A model generated the notes under the pieces. The model saw only the letters and a list, made by a program, of their open reading frames with translations, was not told the DNA's origin and ran no database searches. Positions 16,699 through 25,321 of a DNA stretch of 64,000 nucleotides are shown here, piece after piece; position 1 is the first letter of the stretch, and each line of letters begins with the position of its first letter. The DNA lies in assembly GCF_000371925.1 (NCBI RefSeq), contig NZ_AQVE01000012.1:35838-99837 (forward strand), written 5' to 3'. The translations under genes were made by a program, and so were the position numbers. The stretch comes from Thiolinea disciformis DSM 14473. Its GTDB lineage: Bacteria; Pseudomonadota; Gammaproteobacteria; Thiotrichales; Thiotrichaceae.

Positions 16699-17943
16699 TT
16701 AATCTAAATAATTGGACCAAGCAGGCTCACGGACATCGCCCTGAGAAGCAGATAAGGTTTGTTGTGCTTTACCATTTGCACTGGATACCGCCAACATACT
16801 GCGCCCTTCACGCTTCGTCGCATACAGTACCATCGAACCATTCGGTGCAAGCGTGGGGGCTTCATCAAAACGCCCATTAGACACAATCGAAGTTTTACGG
16901 CTAGACGCATTCATGAGTGCAATGCGAAAATTCCCATCGACCTGACGCACCATCGCCACTTGATTGCCCACAATATTGGGCGCGGAATTATAATTCCCTT
17001 CGAAAGTCATGCGCGTACCATCCCCACCTGCTGCGCTAGTACGATAAAGCTGTGGATTGCCACTTTGATCGGAGGTATACACAATCGTACTGTTATTCGC
17101 CCACGTCGGCTCGGTATCGATCGCATCAGAATGCGTAATTTGGCGTAAGTTATTGCCGCTTGCATCCATCACAAAAATATCGGGATTACCACTTTCCGAC
17201 AAACTCACGGCGAGCGATTGCCCATCCGGTGACCATGAAGGTGCGCCATTGGTGCCCTGACGATTAGAGATCGAACGCTTTTCACCGCTTGCCAAATCTT
17301 GGATATAAATCGCAGAGCGATCGGTCTCAAACGATACGTAGGCCAATTTGCGACCATCCGGTGACCAACTTGGCGAAAGAATTGGCTGATTAGAGGTCAT
17401 AATGGTACGTGGATTAAAACCATCAGAATCAGCAACGATTAATTGGTAAGTTTGTTGGCGTGGCGGTCCGTTGGCAGCGACATAAGCGATACGCGTATCA
17501 AAAGCACCGCGTGTTCCCGTTAAGCGCTCGAATACTAAATCGGCGGCTTTATGCGCCATGCGGCGACGATTTGGATGGGATGGAATACGAAAACCGGACA
17601 CACGCTGCCCAGTCGCCGCATTTAATACTTCAAATTCTAAACTGCCGGTTTGCTTGCCAACGACCACATATTCCGCACCACTAGCGCGTAGCTTGGGAAT
17701 ATCGTAAGGCATCCCCGGTGCCAGTGCCTGCCCCGCCTTGGCCGGATCAATCAGCGTAAAACGTCCGCTACGCATTAAATCCGCTTCGATAATAGATGCG
17801 AGATCACTGCCTTGGAACGGCACAATCATGACCGGAATACCATCTTTCACGCCCTCCGTAATACGAATCACCAATTCAGCGCGAGCACTTAGGGCTAGTG
17901 TCAAACCAACAACAGCAGCGAATACAGCAAATTTCTTTTTCAT
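16699..17943 (-). CDS. tolB: Tol-Pal translocation protein TolB
   Basis: 414 residues. A signal peptide ending LALSARA is followed by the N-terminal TolB domain (ELVIRITEGVKDGIPVMIVPF), which contains the segment that contacts TolA. A six-bladed beta propeller follows, with repeats such as SPSWSPDGRKLAYVSF, APSWSPDGQSLAVSLS and TWANNSTIVYTSD. It is periplasmic and releases or engages Pal under control of TolA. It begins 3 bases after the tolA stop, so the two are co-translated. Confidence 0.97.
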   Translation of the reverse strand: MKKKFAVFAAVVGLTLALSARAELVIRITEGVKDGIPVMIVPFQGSDLASIIEADLMRSGRFTLIDPAKAGQALAPGMPYDIPKLRASGAEYVVVGKQTGSLEFEVLNAATGQRVSGFRIPSHPNRRRMAHKAADLVFERLTGTRGAFDTRIAYVAANGPPRQQTYQLIVADSDGFNPRTIMTSNQPILSPSWSPDGRKLAYVSFETDRSAIYIQDLASGEKRSISNRQGTNGAPSWSPDGQSLAVSLSESGNPDIFVMDASGNNLRQITHSDAIDTEPTWANNSTIVYTSDQSGNPQLYRTSAAGGDGTRMTFEGNYNSAPNIVGNQVAMVRQVDGNFRIALMNASSRKTSIVSNGRFDEAPTLAPNGSMVLYATKREGRSMLAVSSANGKAQQTLSASQGDVREPAWSNYLD

Positions 17944-17946
17944 GGC

Positions 17947-19491
17947 TTATGGCTCAAATTCGATAACTAAAGTGTCGTTATAAAGCTCAGGTGACGGGGC
18001 GTCAGGAAAAGGTTCTGACTTGTGTAGTGCCGCAATTAAGGATTCGCAGAATTGGGGTGTGCCAGAACATTTGGTGACATTCATCATTTGGATTTGCCCA
18101 CCGGAACGAATCGCTAAGCGTACTTTTGCGCTCATACCAAATGTATCGGCCGGTTGATTCCAGCGCGAACTGACATGACTTTTAATACGCTCACCCCATT
18201 CACTCCCTAAGCGGGCTAAATTCGCTTTATTATTAGCGTCTTGTTCGGCTTTGCGACGCGCTTCGGCCTCTGCTTCTTCCCTTTTTTTACGCTCAGCTGC
18301 TTCTTGATCGGCTTTACGGCGCGCATCGGCTTCAGCGGCTTCACGTTTTGCTTGGTCGGAAGCCTCTTGTTCAGCCTTCTGTTTCGCTAAAGCCTCGGTG
18401 GTCGCCCGTTTACTGCGCTCTTCCTCAGCGGCTTTTGCTGCTTCACGTGCCTTAGCAGTCTCACGTTCTTGGGCAATCGCAGAAAAGGCCGCCATACGTT
18501 CTTGTTCCTGTCGTAAACGCCTCGTTTCAGCTTCAGCTTTTTCACGTTCAGCTTTGGCATCTGCTAAACGTTTTTCTTCAGCCTCACGCTCACGACGTTG
18601 TGCAGTTAATTTTTCTTGCTCCTGACGTTTTTCAGCCGATTCTTTTTCTTCACGCTCGCGCGCTTCCGCCAAACGCTTTTCTTCTACACGCCGAATTAAG
18701 GCTTGTTGCTCAGCATCACGCTCAGCTTGAAGACGTTCTTGCTCACGCTCGCGGCTACGGCGTTCTTCGGCTAAGCGTTCTTCTAATTGGCGACGCTCTT
18801 CACGCTCTGCTTCCGCTTTACGCTTTTCCTCGGCTAAGGCTTGCTCCATCGCTTTTTCACGCTCTTCGGCTTCACGTTGCGCTTTAGCACGCTGTCTTGC
18901 CTCAGCACGCTCCTGCACACGGCGCTCCGCCTCAGCTAAACGTTTTTCCTCCGCCTCACGCTCACGTACACGTTTACGAGCCGCCTCAATCTCCGCTTCA
19001 CGTTGCTTTTGCTCATCCGCAAGGCGCTGTGCTTCGGCACGCTTTTCGACCTCGCGTTGCTTCTGCTCATCACTAATACGTTTTTCCTCAGCCTTTCTTT
19101 CCGCTTCACGTTGCCGTTTAGCTTCTGCCGCTGCCTCACGCTCGGCCTGTAATAACTCTTGTTCTAATTTTTCCTTACGCTTATGCTCAAACGCGGCCGC
19201 TTTTTCCTGATCCGCGATACGCTGCTGAGTAATGTTTGGGTCTTCTCCGCCTAGAGGAGGTTCTGAATTCGCTTGTGTCGTCGCGGCAGTTTCTGTCGTT
19301 TTGGGCTGTAGCTTAGGTGGTTTGCTCGCCGGTATACCACTGGTGACAATGCTCACAGCTCCTTCTTGGCCTTGAGCCACCTCAGGCTTTTTCTGAAAGG
19401 CAAAACCCCACAATAATAAAATCACTACAAAAAGATGCAGAATAATCGCCCAAAATAGCGCGGCTGGATTTTTTAATAATTCTTTGAGCAT
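17947..19491 (-). CDS. tolA: Cell envelope integrity protein TolA
   Basis: 514 residues, longer than the 421 of E. coli. A single N-terminal membrane helix (ALFWAIILHLFVVILLLWGF) carries the Ser-His-type TolQ/R contact position. A long Glu/Arg/Lys/Ala-rich alpha-helical rod (about residues 75-415, with many EREAEEKRLAEA-type units) spans the periplasm. The C-terminal domain (VSSRWNQP...SGGQIQMMNVTKCSGTPQFCESL) carries the conserved Cys pair. It transduces proton-motive force from TolQR to TolB-Pal. The rod is what is lengthened here. Confidence 0.95.
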   Translation of the reverse strand: MLKELLKNPAALFWAIILHLFVVILLLWGFAFQKKPEVAQGQEGAVSIVTSGIPASKPPKLQPKTTETAATTQANSEPPLGGEDPNITQQRIADQEKAAAFEHKRKEKLEQELLQAEREAAAEAKRQREAERKAEEKRISDEQKQREVEKRAEAQRLADEQKQREAEIEAARKRVREREAEEKRLAEAERRVQERAEARQRAKAQREAEEREKAMEQALAEEKRKAEAEREERRQLEERLAEERRSREREQERLQAERDAEQQALIRRVEEKRLAEAREREEKESAEKRQEQEKLTAQRREREAEEKRLADAKAEREKAEAETRRLRQEQERMAAFSAIAQERETAKAREAAKAAEEERSKRATTEALAKQKAEQEASDQAKREAAEADARRKADQEAAERKKREEAEAEARRKAEQDANNKANLARLGSEWGERIKSHVSSRWNQPADTFGMSAKVRLAIRSGGQIQMMNVTKCSGTPQFCESLIAALHKSEPFPDAPSPELYNDTLVIEFEP

Positions 19492-19529
19492 AGTCGTTCT
19501 AAAACCCTAACCTTAAGTCAGTAGCGCAC

Positions 19530-19961
19530 TTAGCGTTGACGTGCCTTGGTTTTGCTTGCATCATTTAATAGGCCGATTTTTTTTGCTCCTGCCTCTTGTA
19601 CAGCGACCATAGCAGCAAATAAATAGCGATATTCCACGGCTGCATCACCTTTGATATAAACCTGTCGATCACGTTTATCATCCAAATGCGTCGCCACATA
19701 ATCGGTTACCTCAGACGCAGCCATTTTCTTGCCATCTGATAAAAAGTACTGTCCAGTTTGATCAACATAAATGATCAAAGGTTCCTGCTGATTATCGGAA
19801 CTTAATGGTTTTGCTGCCGTATCCGGTGCATTCACCTCGACGCCTGACTGCATCATGGGTGCTGTCACCATAAAAATAACCAATAACACCAACATGACAT
19901 CGATATAAGGCACGACATTCATTTGTGCCATGGCACGACGTGAACGGCGAGTGCTACTCAT
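19530..19961 (-). CDS. tolR: Tol-Pal system protein TolR
   Basis: 143 residues, ExbD/TolR family. One membrane helix carries the proton-path Asp (NVVPYIDVMLVLLVIFMVTA), followed by a periplasmic peptidoglycan-binding domain (VYIKGDAAVEYRYLFAAM, KIGLLND). It forms the proton-driven motor with TolQ. Its ATG overlaps the tolQ stop by 4 bases. Confidence 0.97.
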   Translation of the reverse strand: MSSTRRSRRAMAQMNVVPYIDVMLVLLVIFMVTAPMMQSGVEVNAPDTAAKPLSSDNQQEPLIIYVDQTGQYFLSDGKKMAASEVTDYVATHLDDKRDRQVYIKGDAAVEYRYLFAAMVAVQEAGAKKIGLLNDASKTKARQR

Positions 19962-20665
19962 TTACTAATTCCTATACTTTGCCCAGCTTCATGACGCTCT
20001 AATAAAGCAGTGAACTCTTCACGGAAATTGTCATAAGTGACTACTAAGCGATCAATGCGATCACTGAAGCGGTTATAACCAATAACCGCAGGAATCGCCG
20101 CAAATAGGCCAATCGCGGTAGCAATCAAGGCTTCCGCAATCCCAGGGGCAACGACACCTAAAGTCGCTTGCTGCATTTGCCCAAGCGATATAAATGAATT
20201 CATAATCCCCCAGACCGTCCCAAATAGGCCAATATAGGGGCTAGTTGAGCCAACCGTGGCTAAGAAGCCTATATTTTGCTCCAAACCATCAATTTCTTTG
20301 GAAGCCGCCACTCGCATAGCACGCTGTACCGCCTGACTCACCGATAAGGTACTGGTGAGGGCGGGCGTATTCGCAGTGAGCTTACTCATACGCTGGTATT
20401 CGTGAAAGCCGTCATAAAAAATACGCTGTAAGCCCGCCCGTGGCCTTTTATTTAATTCGTCATACAAGACTGGCAGTGAAATTCCACTCCAGAAGCGCTC
20501 TTCAAAACGTTCAGCCGCTTTTTTTGCCTTATTAAGCTGACTACTTTTAGCGATCATCAAAGACCAAGACAGCAAGGAGGCTATTACCAGGATGCCCATT
20601 ACAATTTTGACCACCAAACTGGCATGTAAAATGAGATTTAATATGGAAAGATCAGTGGTCTGCAC
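19958..20665 (-). CDS. tolQ: Tol-Pal system protein TolQ
   Basis: 235 residues from a GTG (VQTTDLSILNLILHASL) with GAGGA ten bases upstream. An in-frame ATG at 20716 would add 17 residues but has no ribosome-binding site and would overlap ybgC by 65 bases; the GTG still overlaps it by 14. It is a MotA/TolQ/ExbB channel protein with three membrane helices (VVKIVMGILVIASLLSWSLM; GFLATVGSTSPYIGLFGTVWGI; GIAEALIATAIGLFAAIPAVIGYN). It forms the pentameric stator around TolR. Confidence 0.95.
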   Translation of the reverse strand: MQTTDLSILNLILHASLVVKIVMGILVIASLLSWSLMIAKSSQLNKAKKAAERFEERFWSGISLPVLYDELNKRPRAGLQRIFYDGFHEYQRMSKLTANTPALTSTLSVSQAVQRAMRVAASKEIDGLEQNIGFLATVGSTSPYIGLFGTVWGIMNSFISLGQMQQATLGVVAPGIAEALIATAIGLFAAIPAVIGYNRFSDRIDRLVVTYDNFREEFTALLERHEAGQSIGISK

Positions 20666-21065
20666 GGCAAAGCTGTCCTCGAATATCGTCTGGAATGGCA
20701 GTGGGGCGAAAAGCATCCGCGCTCACACACACCACTCTGACTATGGCACTGACTAAAGGTTCGGCCTGACCCTGACGGAAAATGTCTTGGCGAAAATGAA
20801 TACTGGTTCGACCATACTCCGCAATCGAACAACGCACCGTTAATAAATCATTAAATACGGCTGGTTTGAGATAATCGATTTGGATACTACGCACCACAAA
20901 AATAATATTGCGCTGCTGGATCAAGGTCGTTTGCTGATAACCCAACTCACGTAGCCATTCTGTTCGAGCGCGCTCCATAAAATTCAAATAATTACTATGG
21001 TAGACAACACCGCCCGCATCCGTGTCTTCGTAATAGACACGCACCCCTAATTCAAATTGACTCAT
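20652..21065 (-). CDS. ybgC: Tol-Pal associated acyl-CoA thioesterase YbgC
   Basis: 137 residues, hot-dog fold. The active-site segment is VYYEDTDAGGVVYHSNYLNFMERARTEWL, with the catalytic Asp in DTDAGG. It hydrolyses short-chain or phospholipid-related acyl-CoA/ACP thioesters and is the first gene of the tol operon in many proteobacteria. Here the ruvABC genes that often precede it are absent; an M23-like gene lies upstream instead. Confidence 0.95.
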   Translation of the reverse strand: MSQFELGVRVYYEDTDAGGVVYHSNYLNFMERARTEWLRELGYQQTTLIQQRNIIFVVRSIQIDYLKPAVFNDLLTVRCSIAEYGRTSIHFRQDIFRQGQAEPLVSAIVRVVCVSADAFRPTAIPDDIRGQLCRADH

Positions 21066-21155
21066 AGCACCCTGTTGAATTTTTGTTAGGCTGAAGAATA
21101 ATGGAAAAGTGTTAGCGCTACATCAAGAATTTGGCCTTGTCTAGTGACAGATGCC

Positions 21156-21186
21156 TAAAAAAGTAACGGGCATACTAGATGCCCGT
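21156..21186 (-). terminator. Rho-independent terminator after the M23-like gene
   Basis: On the - strand ACGGGCAT-CTAGT-ATGCCCGT forms an 8-bp stem (21166-21186) followed by TACTTTTTT. It separates the M23-like gene from the ybgC-tol operon downstream. Confidence 0.8.
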
Positions 21187-21213
21187 AAACGAATGGGAAG
21201 AGGACTTGGAAAA

Positions 21214-21774
21214 TTAATGTTCTAGCGCTTTTTTCTCAACTGCCTGAGTGGTGTCACTCGCCTGATATTCTGTCAAGAACTTGTGCGGATCGACATAAAA
21301 TACTTGCTCTAACCAAAACGGTTTCTCAGGCTTCAGTTCAGAAACCTGTGGTGGCAAACTACGGATCGAATAATACAAATTTGCTGGGCTTTTGTAGCTG
21401 GTCGTAACGGCTTGGCCTACACTACCAATCTGCTCACCCGTTTTGACCCAAACACCTGGACGAACATCGACCTTTTTCAAATTCGAATAATGGTGTAAAC
21501 GCCATTTTGAGCCTAATACCCAAACTGAATTCTCACCTTGCTCGTCTTGGTCTTTATAGACCACCCAACCACTGGTAGCAGCAACAACAGGGGTGCCTTC
21601 GCGCGCAAAAATATTGATGCCTTTTTGCGGCTGTTGACTACCCATATGCCAAAAAGCAGCAGGATTCCAGTCATAAGGCTTTGCACCTGCCACCGGCATG
21701 TGACGATCCTCTGGAATCCAATAGCCCATAATAAAAATGGTAATTGCGATTAAAAAAAGCAGTGGTTTCTGCAT
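21214..21774 (-). CDS. M23/LytM-like protein lacking zinc ligands
   Basis: 186 residues with an N-terminal hydrophobic signal or anchor (PLLFLIAITIFIMGYW). The LytM fold is recognisable: KGINIFAREGTPVVAATSGWVVYKD, then VKTGEQIGSVGQ, then PANLYYSIRS. In active M23 endopeptidases these read HxGxD at the first site and HLHFE/R at the last. Here the first is QKGIN and the last NLYY, so the usual His and Asp zinc ligands are missing. It is probably a non-catalytic regulator or binder of cell-wall enzymes, as EnvC and NlpD are. It lies upstream of the tol operon on the same strand but behind its own terminator. Confidence 0.75.
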   Translation of the reverse strand: MQKPLLFLIAITIFIMGYWIPEDRHMPVAGAKPYDWNPAAFWHMGSQQPQKGINIFAREGTPVVAATSGWVVYKDQDEQGENSVWVLGSKWRLHHYSNLKKVDVRPGVWVKTGEQIGSVGQAVTTSYKSPANLYYSIRSLPPQVSELKPEKPFWLEQVFYVDPHKFLTEYQASDTTQAVEKKALEH

Positions 21775-21891
21775 GGGTTTGGCCTCTATTATCTTACATT
21801 ATACGTTTATTACCTCTGCTTAGCATGAGACAACGCGAGGATTAAAGAAGTTCACTCTAGATCAGCAACTATTTCATAGTTTGACTTAAAT

Positions 21892-22749
21892 TTAAAATAT
21901 CACTGATAAGCAGCAAGGTTGCTTAACAGCATATTTTTGTTCAAAACCTAGTTCTTGAAGTAATTCGCGAATCGGTTGTTGCCACTGAGTGGGCGTATAG
22001 AACAACCAATCGTTCAAGTAGTCCGAAAATGTATAATGTTGGGTAATTTCGCCAAGGTTTACATAATTAATAGCTTGCCAACTTTGTGGATATTTCTCAA
22101 AAAGACCTAATAAATGGCTTGCCATTTGCTCATTAAGTTGGCGATTTTGCGCATAAGGATTCTCTTCTAAGGTATTGCGGTACATTTCGTACCATGCTTT
22201 AAGCGAAGGTGCTAAGCGGCGATGTTGCTCTTTCTTGAGCGAGGCCACATACTTTTTTAACTCGGGCGCATACGCTTTCCAACTTGGATAGGGTGGATGG
22301 CTTTCCCATTGCTTGGCCATTTGCTCTAAGTTAAACAAACTAAACGCCTCACATAGAGCTTCCTCAAACCATTGTTGGCGCGTGATATTGTGCGGGGCTA
22401 GATCATAATTTGAGCGCAGGTGGCAATATTCATGTGAAAATTGATAGGCCATTTGTGCGTAATAAGCACCATCAATATCCAAAAGCACAACATACTCTTG
22501 TGCAGGACTACGCTCGTATAGGGAAATGGGGCCTTTATTGTGATTTCTGACTTGAATCGGCTCCATCGTGCGCGCACCTACATAAGGAATTGCCACAGTC
22601 ACTGCCGAGTCCAATACCGCTTTAACATCTAGCTGACTGACGTGTCGCCATTTCCCAGCAATATGAATTTCAACGGTCGGCGAGAATGCAGCTAAACGAT
22701 TAGGCAATAAACACAGCAGTAAGGCCAAACTGTAAAGTAGCTTTTTCAT
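21892..22749 (-). CDS. Putative secreted HEXXH-type metallopeptidase
   Basis: 285 residues from the ATG ending at 22749 (MKKLLYSLALLLCLL signal peptide); an upstream in-frame start would put 19 residues before the signal. The centre has FSHEYCHLRSNYD, an HExxH zinc motif, and 33 residues later QWFEEALCEAFSLF, a Glu-rich third-ligand helix as in gluzincins. This supports a zinc protease, though no named family comes to mind. The C-terminal part is helical with many Trp and Tyr. Single gene, flanked by the M23-like gene and trmB. Confidence 0.6.
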   Translation of the reverse strand: MKKLLYSLALLLCLLPNRLAAFSPTVEIHIAGKWRHVSQLDVKAVLDSAVTVAIPYVGARTMEPIQVRNHNKGPISLYERSPAQEYVVLLDIDGAYYAQMAYQFSHEYCHLRSNYDLAPHNITRQQWFEEALCEAFSLFNLEQMAKQWESHPPYPSWKAYAPELKKYVASLKKEQHRRLAPSLKAWYEMYRNTLEENPYAQNRQLNEQMASHLLGLFEKYPQSWQAINYVNLGEITQHYTFSDYLNDWLFYTPTQWQQPIRELLQELGFEQKYAVKQPCCLSVIF

Positions 22750-22935
22750 AGTCCGCTTGACTAGCTCAGTATTTTTATAAAACCTATGAATAGCAAATCG
22801 ATCCAATTAATCAGAGTTAAACTTGGGCTATACGTCATGATTTGCCGAATACTGGCATGAGTCAGTTGGGCGCAGTTTAGCAACCACGCCTAGCGAGTCA
22901 TTTTTGCGGTTTTTCTAGAGTTGATAACGCAGTAT

Positions 22936-23622
22936 CTACACGCGCTGGTAGAGTAAATCCCAGACCCCATGACCCAATTTTAGGCCACGTTGCTCAAATT
23001 TAGTGAGGGGGCGTTCTGTTAGACGGGGAGAAAATGCAGTGCCATCTGGTGCTAAACTTTTAAAAGCTGAACTGGCATTCATGACATCGGCCATCTGTAG
23101 TGCGTAGTCTTCCCAGTCAGTCGCTAGATGAAAGATACCTTGGGGTTTAAGCCGTTCGGCAATCATCTGTACAAAGTCTGCCTGCACAATGCGGCGTTTA
23201 TGGTGCCGCTTTTTATGCCAAGGATCGGGAAAATAAAGCTGCACCCTATCCAAACTTTGCAAAGCAATACGCTGTTTAATAATGTCTACAGCATCGGTAT
23301 TTAGTAGGCGTATATTAGAAAGCTGTTGTTCACCGATTAAATATAGTAAATGCCCCACCCCGGGTGTGTGCACTTCGATACCTACAAAATTCCGCTCTGG
23401 CGACGCTTTAGCCATTTCTGCAAGCGATTCGCCGTTACCAAAACCAATTTCAAGCGTTACGGGATGATCATTCGCAAAGAGCTGCGCAAAATCTAGGAGT
23501 GAGCTGCCTGCGTCAATGCCATAGCGCGGCCACAGGGTGTCAATCGCTTGTTGTTGAGCTTTAGTTAAACGACCTTGGCGCAAGACAAAGCTCTTAATTT
23601 CACGCAGTTTTGGGGTATCCAT
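22936..23622 (-). CDS. trmB: tRNA (guanine-N7-)-methyltransferase TrmB
   Basis: 228 residues. The SAM site is VTLEIGFGNGESLAEMA, the family motif is VQLYFPDPWHKKRHHKRRIVQ, and the end carries FEQRGLKLGH; all are characteristic of TrmB, which makes m7G46 in tRNA variable loops. It starts 6 bases after the response-regulator stop, so the two probably share a transcript. Confidence 0.96.
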   Translation of the reverse strand: MDTPKLREIKSFVLRQGRLTKAQQQAIDTLWPRYGIDAGSSLLDFAQLFANDHPVTLEIGFGNGESLAEMAKASPERNFVGIEVHTPGVGHLLYLIGEQQLSNIRLLNTDAVDIIKQRIALQSLDRVQLYFPDPWHKKRHHKRRIVQADFVQMIAERLKPQGIFHLATDWEDYALQMADVMNASSAFKSLAPDGTAFSPRLTERPLTKFEQRGLKLGHGVWDLLYQRV

Positions 23623-23628
23623 GCAAAC

Positions 23629-24336
23629 TCAAACAGTGGGGTCAGGATTCGGCTTTTTAGGAGGAATGAAACGATAACCTTTTCCCCACACTGTATTCAA
23701 GTATTTGGGTAAAGAAGGACGCTCTTCAATTTTTTTACGCAAGCGATTGATATGCACATCAATACTACGATCTAACGGATGGTGGCGGCTGCCGCGCAAG
23801 GTTTCGGAAATAGCATCCCGACTGACCACTTCTCCCACATGCTCAAAGAAAAACTTGAGCAATAAAGTCTCAGTCGTCGTCAGTTTGATAGTGATATTAT
23901 GGCGAAAAAACAAAGCGCGTTCTGCATCAAAACAATATTGATAGTCCGCAAGTTTGGAGGTATTTAATGGCGCATGGTGGACGCGCAAAATATTTTTAAT
24001 CCGCAATAATAATTCGGTTGGGTGAAAAGGTTTGGCTAAATAATCAACGGCGCCTGCGGACAAGGTTGCAATCCTCATCTCCACAGTTTGTTCAGCCGAT
24101 AGAATAATCACGGGTAAATGGGGGCGCTTATGCTTAAGCCATGTCAGCCAGTCTAATCCATTTCTGCCCGGCAAAACCAAATCAAGAATGACTAAGTCGA
24201 CATGATTTTTCTCCAAAAAATCACTCAACAACTCTCCTTCAAACAGTGAATGAATTTGGTAGCCCTGCTGCCCTAAGTAGGCGTTTAATAATTTTTGCAA
24301 GACCTCATCATCATCTAGTACAAGAATCCTGCTAAT
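23629..24336 (-). CDS. OmpR-family response regulator with non-standard start
   Basis: About 235 residues if translation begins at ATT (24334-24336). The receiver has ILVLDDDE (acidic pocket), the phospho-acceptor in VDLVILDLVLPGRNG, and the Lys in DYLAKPFHP. The C-terminal winged helix has TTTETLLLKFFFEHVGEVVSRDAI and SIDVHINRLRKKIE. The first ATG/GTG/TTG in frame is a TTG at 24300, inside the receiver after the acidic triad, which would destroy the fold. In-frame codons upstream read ATA-ACG-ATT after a GGAGAG ribosome-binding site and a stop precedes them. So ATT (or ATA) is the likely start. No sensor kinase is adjacent. Confidence 0.8.
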   Translation of the reverse strand: MSRILVLDDDEVLQKLLNAYLGQQGYQIHSLFEGELLSDFLEKNHVDLVILDLVLPGRNGLDWLTWLKHKRPHLPVIILSAEQTVEMRIATLSAGAVDYLAKPFHPTELLLRIKNILRVHHAPLNTSKLADYQYCFDAERALFFRHNITIKLTTTETLLLKFFFEHVGEVVSRDAISETLRGSRHHPLDRSIDVHINRLRKKIEERPSLPKYLNTVWGKGYRFIPPKKPNPDPTV

Positions 24337-24508
24337 CGTTATCTCTCCAGAAATATCATGCTAAGACCCAAACGCATATACAAAATTATATAGTGATCCA
24401 CTCTATTATTGCTATTAAATTACTCCTATTCAAAGATTTTTCTAAAAAAATGTAAATTTCTAGGCGATAACTTAGCTAATTGCTAAATTAATCATAATTG
24501 TTACAATT

Positions 24509-25321
24509 TTAGAGGATTTTTTGCCAAGCCGAAGCAGAGACACCACTAACTAAAAACTCTGAATTTAGCAAAGACTGCTTTTGGTTGTAACGTAGTGGTT
24601 GTAATTCTGGCAATGTAACAAAATCACCACCCGCCTCTTCAACAATAATTTGAGCTGCTGCAGTATCCCACTCAGAAGTCGGGCCTAGACGAGGGTAAAG
24701 ATCGGCCTTACCCTCGGCGACCATACAGGCTTTTAAAATACTACCCATTGAAACCAATTCATAATTGCCAACACGATCCAAAAGGTTTTTCAGCGAGTCA
24801 CCGGCGTGCGAACGGCTACCGACAATGGTGACCTTATCAGGCGTTTGGCGTGTTGCCAGCAAACTAGGCGGCTCGTGGTTTAGTTGACGACGCGCGCCTA
24901 AGCCTTTGGCCGCATACCAAGTGGTTTCCAATACCGGTGCATGTACAACGCCTAGTATCGATTGATGTTGATGGATCAGCGCAATCAGCACACTGAATTC
25001 GCCATTACGCTTAATGAATTCTTTCGTACCATCCAAAGGATCGACTAACCAATAAGTCTCCCACTGGGCACGCTCTTCATAGGGCAAATGTGCTGACTCC
25101 TCCGATAGAACGGGGTAATTAGGCGTCAAGGCGGATAATTGTTGGATAATATAATGGTGTGAGGCTAAATCGGCTGCAGTTAGCGGCGAGTTATCCGTTT
25201 TATGCTCAATGCTATGATCAGCTTGTTGATAAATGTTAAGGATACTTTGACCAGCGCCTTTGGCAATACGAACTATTTCAGGCAATAAATAAGTGAGATC
25301 TGGTAAGGGGCTAGTGTTCAT
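24509..25321 (-). CDS. cysQ: 3'(2'),5'-bisphosphate nucleotidase CysQ
   Basis: 270 residues, inositol-monophosphatase fold. Metal-binding motifs: LSEESAHLPYEER, WLVDPLDGTKEFIKRNGEFSV (the DPxDGT core) and EWDTAAAQIIVEEAGG. It removes the 3' phosphate of PAP from sulfate assimilation or coenzyme A use. It begins immediately after the prfC stop (TAAATG), so the two are translationally linked. Confidence 0.95.
   Translation of the reverse strand: MNTSPLPDLTYLLPEIVRIAKGAGQSILNIYQQADHSIEHKTDNSPLTAADLASHHYIIQQLSALTPNYPVLSEESAHLPYEERAQWETYWLVDPLDGTKEFIKRNGEFSVLIALIHQHQSILGVVHAPVLETTWYAAKGLGARRQLNHEPPSLLATRQTPDKVTIVGSRSHAGDSLKNLLDRVGNYELVSMGSILKACMVAEGKADLYPRLGPTSEWDTAAAQIIVEEAGGDFVTLPELQPLRYNQKQSLLNSEFLVSGVSASAWQKIL

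Noticed and set aside
18398..18887. Open frames opposite tolA
   Set aside because: They mirror the repetitive Glu/Arg/Lys/Ala codons of the TolA rod and are not separate genes.
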